Assembly: GCA_035606355.1 (NCBI GenBank)
Contig: DATNFO010000029.1
Coordinates: 71,475-135,474, forward strand
Length of the DNA: 64,000 nucleotides
Reading direction: 5' to 3'
Source: Sulfopaludibacter sp035606355
GTDB taxonomy: Bacteria > Acidobacteriota > Terriglobia > Bryobacterales > Bryobacteraceae
Each line of letters opens with the position of its first letter. The first letter of the stretch is position 1. Made by a program: the position numbers and the translations under genes. Under the pieces are notes generated by a model, which saw only the letters and a program-made list of their open reading frames with translations, did not search any database and had not been told where the DNA came from. Shown here in pieces: positions 44,406-53,815 of this stretch.

Positions 44406-47069
44406 ATGGACCGTCGCCAGTTTCTGCAAACCGCCGGAGCCCTCGCTACCCTCAAAACAGCTCACGCCGCCGATCGCGCTGTCACCATCGTGCTCGATCC
44501 CGCCGCCCACCACCCCTGCCTCACCTGGGCACTCTCCGACCTCCAAAGCGCCCTCGCCGATCACGCCATCGCCACCCGTGTCGTCGACCGCCTCGCCGGC
44601 GCACCGCCCGCCGGGCTCACCATTCTCGCCGCGCTCTCTGGCTCGCCGGCCGCCGCCACCGTCCTCAAGCAGACGGCCACCACCGTCGACCCGAATCCCG
44701 AATCCCTCGCCATCGCCGCATCCAAACTCGATGGCCGTGCCGTTACGCTCGCTACCGCTCCCGGCCCTCGCGGCCTCATGTACGCTCTTCTCGAACTCGC
44801 CGGCCGCGTCCGCTATTCCACCGACCCGCTCGCCGCTCTCGCTCCCCGCACTCCCCTCGCCGAAGCCCCCGCGAACACCATCCGCAGCGTCAGTCGCCTC
44901 TTCACCAGCGACGTCGAAGACAAGCCATGGTTCTACGACCGCGACATGTGGCCGCGCTACTTCGCCATGCTCGCTGCCCAGCGCTTCAACCGTTTCCACC
45001 TCGCCTTCGGGATCGGCTACGACTTCCTGCGCAACGTCACCGACGCCTATTTCCTCTTCCCGTATCCCTTCCTCCTGGCGGTCCCCGGCCACAATGTGCG
45101 CGTTCCCCAACTCGCCGACGCCGAGCGCGACCGCAATCTGGCCACGCTCCGCTACATCACCGACCAGGCCGCCGCCCACGGCCTCGATTTCCAACTCGGC
45201 CTCTGGATGCACGGCTACGAGTGGATCGATAGTCCGCACCCGAACTACACCATTGAGGGACTCACTCACGAAACGCACGGCCCATACTGTCGCGACGCCG
45301 TCCGGACGTTGCTGCAAGCGCTGCCCTCGGTCACCGGCGTCACCTTCCGCATTCATGGCGAGAGCGGCGTCCAGGAGGGGAGCTACGATTTCTGGAAAGC
45401 CGTCTTCCACGGCGTGGCCACCTGCGGCCGCACCGTCGATCTCGACATGCACGCCAAAGGCATGCACCAGGCCATGATCGATCTCGCGCTCGACACCGGT
45501 CTCCCGGTTAAAATCTCACCGAAATTCTGGGCCGAGCATCTCGGCATGCCGTACCATCAGACCGACATCCGCGACGTCGAGCGGCCCCGGCCCGGCCGCA
45601 AAGGCAGCGCCCTCATGAGCATCAGCGACGGCTCAGCCAGTTACATGCGCTACGGCTACGGCGATCTTCTCCGCGAAGACCGCAAGTACGCCGTTCTCCA
45701 CCGCATCTGGCCCGGCAGCCAGCGCCTCCTCCTCTGGGGCGATCCCGTTTTCGCCGCCGCCTATTCGCGCGCCTTCAGTTTCTGCGGCAGCGCCGGCGTC
45801 GATGTCATGGAGCCGCTTTCTTTCAAAGGCCGCCGCGGATCGGGTATCGCGGGCGACCGTTGCGCCTACGCCGACGCTTCCCTGCGGCCGCATTGGGATT
45901 GGGAAAAGTACGTCCACGGCCACCGCATCTGGGGCCGTTTGCTCTATAACCCCGATGCCGCCCCCGAGGTCTGGCAGCGTCCTCTCGCCGCCGATTTTGG
46001 GGCCGCCGCGCCGCCGCTCGGCAACGCCCTCGCCGCCGCCAGCCGCATCCTCCCCATCGTCACCACCACGCACCTGCCTTCCGCGGCCAACAACAGCTAC
46101 TGGCCTGAAATATACACCAACCAGTCGCTGGTTGACGCCGCGCATCCCGGAGCCTACACCGACACCACTCCCCCGCGCGTCTTCGGCAACGCCAGTCCGC
46201 TCGATCCTCAACTCTTCTCTCGCATCGATGAGTTCGCCGGCGAGCTTCTTACCGGCGAGCGAACAGGCAAGTACTCGCCCGTCGAAGTCGCCCAGTGGCT
46301 CGAAGACCACGCCGATACCGCCACGCGCGAACTCGCCGCCGCCAATGCTCGCGCCGGAGCGAAGAACAGTGCCGCATTTCGCCGCGCCGCAATCGATATC
46401 GAGCTCCAGGCCGGGCTGGGCCGCTTCTTCGCCGCGAAGTTTCGCAGCGCGCTGCTCTACCGCATCTTCGATCGCACGAAGAACCGCGCCGCCCTCGAGG
46501 CCAGTCTGCTGCAGTACCGCGCCGCGCGGGCAGCATGGGCCGAACTCGCCGATCGCGCCAAGGGAGTTTACATGGCCGACATTACAGTCGGAGAGCAGCG
46601 GCATCTGCGCGGTCATTGGCTGGATCGCCTGGCTGCCATCGACGCCGACATCGCCGCCGTCGCCGCGAAAGCCGATGCCGCAACCCCCGCCGAAGCGGAC
46701 TCGCACGTCGCCGCCCTCATTCGCGAAGCGCAATCCCGGCCGCAGCCACGCACAGCCACCTGCGCTCACAAACAGCCGGCGCGCTTCCGCCGCAATGAAC
46801 CGCTCACCATCGCCGCCGCCGTCGAAGGATCCCCTTCCGCGGTCACTCTCTATTACCGCCACGTCGATCAGGCCGAGCGCTTCGAATCCGTCGCCATGCA
46901 GCCCGCCAACGGAACCCACACAGCCGCCATCCCCGCTGCCTACACCGATTCGAACTATCCGCTGCAATATTATTTCGAAATCAAGTTCGCCGGTCACACA
47001 GCTCTATACCCGGGCTTCAACGCAGCCCACGCCAACCAGCCCTACTTCGTGGTCCGATCCCGAGGGTAA
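44406..47069 (+). CDS. Tat-exported glycoside-hydrolase-like protein
   Basis: Starting at ATG 44406 the product is 887 aa. The N-terminus MDRRQFLQTAGALATLKTAH is a twin-arginine signal. Residues about 30-150 look like the small carbohydrate-handling domain found before GH20/GH67-type barrels (GLMYALLELAGRVRY). A probable barrel follows (RFNRFHLAFGIGYDFLRNV, GLDFQLGLWMHGYEW). The C-terminal part is helical, then beta-rich. A periplasmic polysaccharide-degrading role is inferred from fold-like features; the catalytic acids are not certain. Confidence 0.75.
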   Translation: MDRRQFLQTAGALATLKTAHAADRAVTIVLDPAAHHPCLTWALSDLQSALADHAIATRVVDRLAGAPPAGLTILAALSGSPAAATVLKQTATTVDPNPESLAIAASKLDGRAVTLATAPGPRGLMYALLELAGRVRYSTDPLAALAPRTPLAEAPANTIRSVSRLFTSDVEDKPWFYDRDMWPRYFAMLAAQRFNRFHLAFGIGYDFLRNVTDAYFLFPYPFLLAVPGHNVRVPQLADAERDRNLATLRYITDQAAAHGLDFQLGLWMHGYEWIDSPHPNYTIEGLTHETHGPYCRDAVRTLLQALPSVTGVTFRIHGESGVQEGSYDFWKAVFHGVATCGRTVDLDMHAKGMHQAMIDLALDTGLPVKISPKFWAEHLGMPYHQTDIRDVERPRPGRKGSALMSISDGSASYMRYGYGDLLREDRKYAVLHRIWPGSQRLLLWGDPVFAAAYSRAFSFCGSAGVDVMEPLSFKGRRGSGIAGDRCAYADASLRPHWDWEKYVHGHRIWGRLLYNPDAAPEVWQRPLAADFGAAAPPLGNALAAASRILPIVTTTHLPSAANNSYWPEIYTNQSLVDAAHPGAYTDTTPPRVFGNASPLDPQLFSRIDEFAGELLTGERTGKYSPVEVAQWLEDHADTATRELAAANARAGAKNSAAFRRAAIDIELQAGLGRFFAAKFRSALLYRIFDRTKNRAALEASLLQYRAARAAWAELADRAKGVYMADITVGEQRHLRGHWLDRLAAIDADIAAVAAKADAATPAEADSHVAALIREAQSRPQPRTATCAHKQPARFRRNEPLTIAAAVEGSPSAVTLYYRHVDQAERFESVAMQPANGTHTAAIPAAYTDSNYPLQYYFEIKFAGHTALYPGFNAAHANQPYFVVRSRG

Positions 47070-47076
47070 GCGCCTT

Positions 47077-47583
47077 TTGGACCCCCGCTACGCCAAAGTG
47101 CTCCGGCGCCTGCCGCCCCTCGACGGAGACCCCATCGACATCCACTCCGCCCCCGGACTCGCCGACCGGCGCGGACCCGTCCACGCCGGCTCCTTCCTTC
47201 GCGAACGTCGCATCGCTCTCAACTGCGCGCGCGCCGAACTCCCCCGCATTCTGGTCCACGAGGTCTTCCACTTCGTCTGGCTGCGTGCCGGAAACCCCCG
47301 GCGCCGTAGCTGGGAGAGCCTCCTCGCCGCCGAGCTCCGCGACAAAGCCCGTGGCGAGCTCGGCTGGTCCGCGGAATGGCGCAAGCGCGCCCTCACCGCC
47401 GCGGACCGGGCTGCCCGCACCCGCCGTTGGCGCGAATACGCCTGCGAAGCCTTTTGCGATACCGCCGCGTGGCTGTACTCCGGCACGCGCCGTCACCCTG
47501 AATTCACGCTCGCGCAGCGACACCGTAACCGCCGCCGCACCTGGTTCGAAGATACATTTAGCGGCCGGCCGTTGCCGCTATAA
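47077..47583 (+). CDS. Zincin-like HExxH protein, 168 aa
   Basis: From TTG 47077 (GAGG about 11 bases upstream) the product is 168 aa. It contains PRILVHEVFHFVWLRAGNPR, an HExxH motif (HEVFH) typical of zinc metallopeptidases, and EYACEAFCDTAAWLYSGT, where a Glu could be the third ligand. No signal peptide is present. It follows the exported hydrolase by 7 bases. The start is uncertain, since upstream codons in frame are open. Confidence 0.7.
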   Translation: MDPRYAKVLRRLPPLDGDPIDIHSAPGLADRRGPVHAGSFLRERRIALNCARAELPRILVHEVFHFVWLRAGNPRRRSWESLLAAELRDKARGELGWSAEWRKRALTAADRAARTRRWREYACEAFCDTAAWLYSGTRRHPEFTLAQRHRNRRRTWFEDTFSGRPLPL

Positions 47584-47598
47584 TTAAGAAAGGTATCT

Positions 47599-48159
47599 GT
47601 GCGCTCGCATCGCATCTTGCTCGCAATCTCAACCGCATTCCTGCTCGGCCTTGCCGTGACGGGTTGCTCCACTCCGGGCGTCAAAGCCGCCGATCTGAAG
47701 CCCACCGATCAGCGCCACGACGCGCCCGACTTCGCCCTCAAGGACGCCGACGGCAAAGTGGTGCACCTCTCGGATTACAAAGGCAAAGTCGTCCTCCTCG
47801 ACTTTTGGGCCACCTGGTGCGGTCCCTGCCGCATCGAAATTCCGTGGTTTACCGAAATGCAGCGCAAGAACAAGGACCGTGGTTTCGAAGTTCTCGGCGT
47901 TTCCATGGACGATGAAGGTTGGGAGGTCGTCAAGCCGTTCCTCGGCGAAGTCGGCGTCAATTATCGCGTCCTGATGGGTAATGACATGACTGCCCAGGCG
48001 TACGGCGGAGTCGACGCGCTACCCACTACCTTCCTCATCGATAAACAGGGCAAAATAGCGGCCGTCCACGTCGGCCTCGCGAATAAAAAGGATTTCGAAG
48101 ATGGCGTTGCCAAACTACTCCAAGATGCTCCGGCCGTTGCCGCTAATCGCGCTCACTAG
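47599..48159 (+). CDS. TlpA-like thioredoxin lipoprotein
   Basis: A 186-aa protein from GTG 47599. The leader ILLAISTAFLLGLAVTGCST has a lipobox (VTGC). A TlpA/AhpC-TSA thioredoxin fold follows, with the active site FWATWCGPCRIEIPWF and a cis-Pro in VDALPTTFLIDKQGKI. It should be a membrane-anchored periplasmic thiol-disulfide reductase. It overlaps the DsbD-N-like gene by 35 bases, suggesting a joint role in disulfide exchange. Confidence 0.93.
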   Translation: MRSHRILLAISTAFLLGLAVTGCSTPGVKAADLKPTDQRHDAPDFALKDADGKVVHLSDYKGKVVLLDFWATWCGPCRIEIPWFTEMQRKNKDRGFEVLGVSMDDEGWEVVKPFLGEVGVNYRVLMGNDMTAQAYGGVDALPTTFLIDKQGKIAAVHVGLANKKDFEDGVAKLLQDAPAVAANRAH

Positions 48160-48580
48160 CCTCGCGCTGCTCGCACAGGGAACCGGCCACCTCTCGGTCG
48201 GCGCCATCCCGAAGGTCACGGCCAAGCGCGGCGAAGCTGTGCAGGCCAAGATCCCCGTCGCCATCGACGCGGGTTTCCACGTGAACAGCGACAAGCCCAC
48301 CGAAGACTACCTGATCCCGCTGAAGCTGAAGTGGACGGCTGCCGGCGCTCTCGAGCCCGGCCAGATCGTCTACCCGAAGCCGACTCACGAAAAGGTCGCC
48401 GATCAAACGCTAGCCGTCTTCACCGGAAGCTTCGACCTTGTCGCCCGCTTCAAGGTCGCCCCCAACGCTCCGGCGGGTCCCGGAAGCGCCGCCGGCAAAC
48501 TCACCTACCAAGCCTGCAACGCCACCACCTGCTTCCCGCCAAAAACCATCGACATAGCCGTCCCATACGCAATCCAGTAA
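48125..48580 (+). CDS. DsbD N-terminal-domain-like protein
   Basis: The start is set at ATG 48125, giving 151 aa with a signal peptide (PLPLIALTSLALLAQG). The mature part resembles the DsbD-alpha immunoglobulin-like domain (GFHVNSDKPTEDYLIPLKL, AGKLTYQACNATTCFPPKT); the Cys pair in ACNATTC is the expected redox pair. The other DsbD domains are absent. It probably cooperates with the upstream TlpA-like protein. A decayed copy of its 3' end lies about 260 bases downstream. Confidence 0.85.
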   Translation: MLRPLPLIALTSLALLAQGTGHLSVGAIPKVTAKRGEAVQAKIPVAIDAGFHVNSDKPTEDYLIPLKLKWTAAGALEPGQIVYPKPTHEKVADQTLAVFTGSFDLVARFKVAPNAPAGPGSAAGKLTYQACNATTCFPPKTIDIAVPYAIQ

Positions 48581-48881
48581 TCCGCCGACGCCCGCAAGGT
48601 CCGAGTCTTTGCGTTATCGGCGTCCATCGGCGGCCATATGAATTACGTCCCCGCCCCAAGCCTGCAGTCTTAGTCCTATCAGCGTCCATCTGCGTCCCAA
48701 TCATCGCGTGTCCGAACCGCCGCCAAAGCTCCGGCGAGTCCCGGCAGCGCCGCCGGCAAACCTAACATAACGGGTGTGCACTCTTGTCTTATCGGAGTCC
48801 ATCGGCGTTCATCGGCGGCCAATATGCATTGCGTCCCTGCTCCAAGCCTGCAGTCTTAGTCCTATCAGCGTCCATCAGCGT
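48581..48881. repeat. Partial duplication and GCGTCCATC-type repeat region
   Basis: No gene. Two related segments share CCAAGCCTGCAGTCTTAG and TCCTATCAGCGTCCATC (about 48613-48703 and 48797-48897). Between them (about 48721-48770) is a decayed copy of the dsbD-like gene's 3' part, AAAGCTCCGGCGAGTCCCGG, which matches the segment near 48464. The CATCGGCGTTCATCGGCGGC pattern is a dispersed repeat type I recall from other genomes. Confidence 0.7.
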
Positions 48882-51272
48882 TCATCTGCGTCCCAATACC
48901 TCCCGCCCCGGCCGTCCAAGCCGACCCCCGAACACGGCCAAAACCCCGCGCCATCCACCAATCTCCCCCGCGACCCACGCGCACCGAGCCGCCTCATCCA
49001 ACGCCCGAGCCACGTCGCCCGAATCCATATTCCGCAACTGAAACAGAATCCGATTCCGCTGAACAATCCGCGCCACCTCACCGGCCGAGTAGTGCCGGTT
49101 AACCGTGGCCCGCTGGGTATGATGCGCCACGCTCCCCGCGCAAAACAGGCTCCGATACCCCAGCGCCCGCGCGCGCCATCCCCACTCCACGTCCTCCCAA
49201 TAAAACGGGTCGTACGCCCGCACCCGCGCCAGGCGCGCCAGCAGCCGCCGCTGAAATAAAGACGCGCCCCCGCCCGCGTAAAATCCTTCCACCGTTTCAG
49301 CCGATTCCGGAATCCGGTCGTGCGCCGATACCAGCCCATCCTCCATCACCAGCGCCGTCCAATTCGTCTCCTCGCGGAACCGCGTCGCATCCTTCAGCAC
49401 AATCTGCGAAGCGATCGAGAACACATCCGCCGCCCGATGCCGCGCCGCTGCCACCAGGGCGTCACCATCCAGCACCACGTCGCTGTTCAACAGGTAGACC
49501 CAATCGAACCGCGCGCGCCTGAGGCCCCGTCGAACCGCCGCCGAAAACCCCAGCGGCCCGCGATGCATCTCCCATCGCAGCCGCGGATGAAGCCCGCGCA
49601 ATTCCGTGTACTCCGCCGCCTCGCTGCCGTTCACCACCACGATGACCTCGGCCGGTTCGCGCCATTCCTCCAGCGCCCGCTCCACGCCATCCAGGCAAGC
49701 CGCAAGCTCCTGCCGATTGTCCCGCTCCGGAATCACGATCGAGATCCCCGCGCCCGCTGCCGCATCGCGCCGATACCGCCGCGGCGGCACAATCCGCCGT
49801 GCCCACTCCGCTGCGCGGACCACTCGCTCCACCCGCCCGAGCCGCGCCCGCCGCTCGGCCGCTTCAGCTTCATCGACCGTCTCTTTGGCGGCCATCAGCA
49901 CCAGGGCAAACCCGAGATCCCGGCCGTCCTCTCCCATGCCACGCTCGCAAGGCCGAAAAACAAAGCGACTCCGAAATTCCACCTCCCAAACATCCCGGCC
50001 GCCGCCCACCCGGAAATCCGCGCCGAACGGAATCGCCTCCGCCCACGGATTCTCCACGCGCCCCACTTCCACACCATTGCAAAGCACGGCGAGCTCATTC
50101 GCCTCGCCCGCAACACCAGGCGGCAGCATTCCCGAAACATGCAGCACGCCCGCGCCCGCCGGGCCTCTCAGCACCGCCGCCGCCTCCTGACTCGACCACA
50201 CGTGGTCCCCGTCCGCGTCGTGCCACCCGTGCAACAACTGCGCACTCCCTCCGCGAGCCGCAATCACATCGCTGCTCAGCGGCGCCTCGCGGTACACCCG
50301 CTTCCACGGACACGCGCGGCACTCCTCCACCTCTCCTCGCCGGTATCGCTCGCGAAATTCCGTGTACGCCGCCCCGTGCCAGATCTCCGCCAGCGTCTGC
50401 CGCTGCAAATTTCCCAGCGGCGCCCGATCCAAAACCTCGCACGCCACCACATCTCCGTTCGCGAGCACGTGCGCCGTCTCCCACGGATTTTGCTCGCACG
50501 AATGGATGCGCGCCCCCTCCGGCAGCGGACCCGCGTACGCAACGGGCACCTCCCCGATCTCCGCCGCGCCATCGCCAAATGCCGGATTGCAGACCGTCAC
50601 CGCAACCTCCGGAGCCTCCGACGCCGATTTGGCGACCGCCGCTCGCACGCGCGCCGTGAACTCCAGCCTGTGCACGCCTTCGCGCAACTCCCGCCCAAAC
50701 TCCACCGGAATTTCATCTCGCCGGATTACCGGAAACACACTCAGGGAGCGCACGCCGATCCCTTGCGCCATCGCCGCCACGTCCGCCATCTCCGCGACAT
50801 TCGCATCCATCGCCACGAAGGCGAAGTCCACCGTCAGGCCGGCGCCGCGCAATTCCATCAGCCGCGAAAGCCGCGTCCGCATCCGCTCCAGACTGCCGTA
50901 GCGATAGATCTCCGCGAACCGCCGCGCGTCGGCGGTGTGCACGCTCACCGTCAACCGGCTCAGGCCGCTTGCGCACAACTCCGCCAGTCCAGCGTCCGAA
51001 ACGTTGACCAGCGCCGACACCAGCTCGACCAGGGCGCCGCTTTCCCGCGCCACCCCAATCGCCTGCGCCAGATCCGGATACACGGTGGATTCGCCGGAAT
51101 AGTTCAGCAGCAATTTGCGAGGCGCCGAAAGCTGCTTCACCAGCCGCTCGAACATCTCGAACGGCATGTGTTCGCCCGCGCCCCGCCGCGTTTTTCGCGA
51201 GCAGAAAACGCAATCGAGCGGGCACTTCGAAGTCAGCTCTACCCAAAGAATCCGAGGGGTTCGCGCTGCCAT
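48882..51272 (-). CDS. Radical SAM/SPASM protein fused to a GT2 glycosyltransferase
   Basis: A 796-aa protein from ATG 51272; the upstream gene's stop is at 51289. Residues about 10-330 form a radical SAM domain with the cluster motif ELTSKCPLDCVFCSR and a SPASM-like C-terminal Cys region (CEVLDRAPLGNLQ, CRACPWKR). A beta-rich linker follows. Residues about 520-760 are a GT2 domain: ISIVIPERDNRQELAACLDG, LLNSDVVLDGDAL and FYWEDVEWGWRARALGYRSL. It should modify a peptide or small molecule and transfer sugar, or couple surface-glycan steps. It lies 16 bases downstream of a GT4 gene. Confidence 0.85.
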   Translation of the reverse strand: MAARTPRILWVELTSKCPLDCVFCSRKTRRGAGEHMPFEMFERLVKQLSAPRKLLLNYSGESTVYPDLAQAIGVARESGALVELVSALVNVSDAGLAELCASGLSRLTVSVHTADARRFAEIYRYGSLERMRTRLSRLMELRGAGLTVDFAFVAMDANVAEMADVAAMAQGIGVRSLSVFPVIRRDEIPVEFGRELREGVHRLEFTARVRAAVAKSASEAPEVAVTVCNPAFGDGAAEIGEVPVAYAGPLPEGARIHSCEQNPWETAHVLANGDVVACEVLDRAPLGNLQRQTLAEIWHGAAYTEFRERYRRGEVEECRACPWKRVYREAPLSSDVIAARGGSAQLLHGWHDADGDHVWSSQEAAAVLRGPAGAGVLHVSGMLPPGVAGEANELAVLCNGVEVGRVENPWAEAIPFGADFRVGGGRDVWEVEFRSRFVFRPCERGMGEDGRDLGFALVLMAAKETVDEAEAAERRARLGRVERVVRAAEWARRIVPPRRYRRDAAAGAGISIVIPERDNRQELAACLDGVERALEEWREPAEVIVVVNGSEAAEYTELRGLHPRLRWEMHRGPLGFSAAVRRGLRRARFDWVYLLNSDVVLDGDALVAAARHRAADVFSIASQIVLKDATRFREETNWTALVMEDGLVSAHDRIPESAETVEGFYAGGGASLFQRRLLARLARVRAYDPFYWEDVEWGWRARALGYRSLFCAGSVAHHTQRATVNRHYSAGEVARIVQRNRILFQLRNMDSGDVARALDEAARCAWVAGEIGGWRGVLAVFGGRLGRPGREVLGRR

Positions 51273-51288
51273 GCCAGCCGCGCCGGAC

Positions 51289-53727
51289 TCAGTCTCCCGC
51301 GGCTGCGCGATTCCATTCCGTGTGACCCAAGACCGCCAGGTAGCTGTCATACGCGCCCCGAGAGATTGCTCTCCAATCGTAGCGCTCCTCAGCCGTCATG
51401 CGAGCCGCCCGACCCAGCTCGCTCGCTAGTTCCGCGTCCACCAAAACGCGGCACAACGCCCCCGCGAATGCAGCAGCCCCTTCCGCCACCAGCAACTCCA
51501 CTCCGTCGCGTAGCCCCAGCCCCGCGCACCCCACGGCCGTGCTCACCACCGGCTTTCCGCAAGCCATCGCCTCCAGCACCTTGATATTGGTGCCCGACGA
51601 CACGGCCAACGGAACCGCAACCGCCGCTGCCCGCGCGTACACCGGCCGCAAATCCTCGACGAACCCCAATACCTCAATCCGCCGGTCTTCCGCGCCGCGC
51701 CGCGTGCCGCCGAACTGCGCCTGAAACTCCTCGTGCTTCGGACCCGCCACCACGCGCAGCACCGTGTCCGGAAAACGCGCCCACACCAACGGCATAATCT
51801 CATCGCGCAGCCGTTCGAAGGCAATCACATTCGGACGATGCCGGAACGAACCCACGAACAGAATTTCGCGCGCGCCCGGCCGGTCCGCCGCGTCGAAGCG
51901 CTGCGTGTCTACGCCGTTCGGCACAACGAAGGTCCTGCACTCCCGCCGGCCAGACGCCCGGAGCACCTCCGCCCGCTCGTCTTCCGAAACCGCCCACACG
52001 CCTTCATACCGCCTCAGCCACCGGATCTCGAAGTCCAGCCACCGCTCATACTCACGCTGCGCCGCCGCAGTCCGCTCCCGCTCCGCCAACTGCCGGTACA
52101 GCCCCGCGGTGTAATCGTGTTCCACCAGAATCGCCGGCGTGCCCGCGGCCGCCTCGCGCAGTCCGGCCATGTGCGTGTACTCGATCTGCACAAGATCCGG
52201 CTGCCACTTCCGGCTCCGTTCCGCCACCAGCGCGCGAAGACTCCGGCTTTCGCAGCCGCGCACCTGCTCGGGCAGCCGCGTATCTCCGCTCTTCGGCTCG
52301 TCCAGGTCCGCGATCCAAACTTCGCTGAACACCTCCTGCAGCTTCGCGTAATCCACCCTCTCGCCGGACTCGCGAATCGCGATCAGCGAAAACTCCACAC
52401 GGTCGCGCAGCGCCCGGCACAGGTTCCAGATGCGCACCGCGCCGCCGTGCGTCAGCGGAAACGGTAAAAACGGAGTCACCAGCAAAACCCGCAGTTTCGC
52501 CCCTTCGCCGCCGCCGTCCGGCCCGCCGCCTTCCACCGCGAATGAGATGTTTCCGCGCGAAAGATCCGCATCTGCCGGACCGATCCGCCGCAACTCTTTC
52601 CGCGCCAGCGCGCGCGCCACGAACGCCGTTTCCTCCATCGGCGATTCCGCTTCCCGCCGCACCTGCCCCGCGCTCCCGATCGCGTAACTCCGCCAACCGG
52701 CCGCCGCCGCTTTCCAGAACAGCAGCCGCCACGCCGTGCCCGGCAGTCCCGTCTCCGGTACGCCGAGCGCGGCCAGCTTCTCGCGCGAAACCACAATCGT
52801 GCTTCCCACCGGACCCAGCACGCGAGACGCTTCGCCCGGCTGCAATTTGCGGAAGGGAGCCGTCGGAAACACACCGGCTTTCCAGCCGCGCTCCGCCGTC
52901 TGCCGCGACACCGCAAACGTGCGCGGATCTTCCAGCAGCGGCAGCATGTCGTCAACCGAATCGTGTTCCGCGCCCGGCCCGCGCCACACGATCCAACGCG
53001 CGCCGCTCTGCTCCATCGCCGCGCGCAAATCCTGGGGACGCCACGCCGGACCCCGTTGTTCATATTCCAGCGCTCCGTAAAACGCCGTGTCGATGGGCGC
53101 GGCGACCGCCAGTCGCTCTGCGCCATGCATTCGCGCAAACAGTTTGCGATGCGGATACCCCGCCCGCTCCAGCACTCCCGCCGCAGCCGCGAGTGCGCGA
53201 CTGCCCGCAACATCGCGCACGCGCCGGCACGGACCCGAGTTCCAAATGTGACGATGCACCGGGGCCCAGGCCTTCACCGTTCCCCAATCGGCGACCAGCG
53301 TCTCCACCAACCGCCGGCCCGCATGGCGCGCCACCGTCGCGGGCCGCCCCGGCAAAAAATCTCCGTTCCCGTTCAGCAGCAAAGCGCGGAACGGAGGCGT
53401 GAGAAAGGGGGCGGCCTTCATCGCCCAGTCGCCATGCCCGCCCGTCCAGCAGCCCACCGCGAGCACCAGCTTCCGCCGCCACAACTCCACTTCCGCCCGT
53501 GCAATCAAGGTCGCCGCGTGCCGCCGCACTACCACGCGTTCGCAGAGCGCAGCCGTTTCGGCATCCGGTTTTACAGTGGCAAAAAGATGGATCGGCACCT
53601 CGGGCTGCTGCTCGCGAAGGTAACCCACCGCACGATGGCACCCCGCGGAATCGAACCCGAAAACCGCCGCAACCTGTTTATCGCCCCGTCCTGCAACGCG
53701 GAGAAGCGAGCGAATCCAACGTTTCAT
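51289..53727 (-). CDS. GT4 glycosyltransferase with a large unassigned N-terminal domain
   Basis: From ATG 53727 the product is 812 aa. The N-terminal ~430 residues are not a family I recognise (FGFDSAGCHRAVGYLREQ, GGHGDWAMKAAPFLTPPF). The C-terminal part is GT4: LRVLLVTPFLPFPLTHGGAV, VVPNGVDTQRFDAADRPGA, then VLGFVEDLRPVYARA and SGTNIKVLEAMACGKPVVST, which contains the retaining-enzyme E-x7-E signature. It is co-directional with the radical SAM/GT2 fusion and likely acts in the same surface-glycan or glycolipid pathway. Confidence 0.82.
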   Translation of the reverse strand: MKRWIRSLLRVAGRGDKQVAAVFGFDSAGCHRAVGYLREQQPEVPIHLFATVKPDAETAALCERVVVRRHAATLIARAEVELWRRKLVLAVGCWTGGHGDWAMKAAPFLTPPFRALLLNGNGDFLPGRPATVARHAGRRLVETLVADWGTVKAWAPVHRHIWNSGPCRRVRDVAGSRALAAAAGVLERAGYPHRKLFARMHGAERLAVAAPIDTAFYGALEYEQRGPAWRPQDLRAAMEQSGARWIVWRGPGAEHDSVDDMLPLLEDPRTFAVSRQTAERGWKAGVFPTAPFRKLQPGEASRVLGPVGSTIVVSREKLAALGVPETGLPGTAWRLLFWKAAAAGWRSYAIGSAGQVRREAESPMEETAFVARALARKELRRIGPADADLSRGNISFAVEGGGPDGGGEGAKLRVLLVTPFLPFPLTHGGAVRIWNLCRALRDRVEFSLIAIRESGERVDYAKLQEVFSEVWIADLDEPKSGDTRLPEQVRGCESRSLRALVAERSRKWQPDLVQIEYTHMAGLREAAAGTPAILVEHDYTAGLYRQLAERERTAAAQREYERWLDFEIRWLRRYEGVWAVSEDERAEVLRASGRRECRTFVVPNGVDTQRFDAADRPGAREILFVGSFRHRPNVIAFERLRDEIMPLVWARFPDTVLRVVAGPKHEEFQAQFGGTRRGAEDRRIEVLGFVEDLRPVYARAAAVAVPLAVSSGTNIKVLEAMACGKPVVSTAVGCAGLGLRDGVELLVAEGAAAFAGALCRVLVDAELASELGRAARMTAEERYDWRAISRGAYDSYLAVLGHTEWNRAAAGD

Positions 53728-53815
53728 CCGAAGTAGGCACCCATTGTCTACAGAAATCGGAGAGTTGGCAAGAACTAGTACGCTCCCCCCATTGCCTGCC
53801 GCGGACCCAGTTCGC

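Noticed and set aside
45633..46997. A 454-codon open frame on the minus strand
   Set aside because: Antisense to the Tat-exported protein; Gly/Val/Arg-rich translation without domain or ribosome site.
45802..47076. The long upstream part of the plus-strand frame that ends at 47583
   Set aside because: It overlaps the Tat-exported protein in another frame and is Pro/Ser/Arg-rich; only the part after about 47077 has protein-like features (HExxH).
49320..51584. A 754-codon open frame on the plus strand
   Set aside because: It runs antisense to the radical SAM/glycosyltransferase gene; its translation is Arg/Pro/His-rich, typical of shadow frames in GC-rich DNA.
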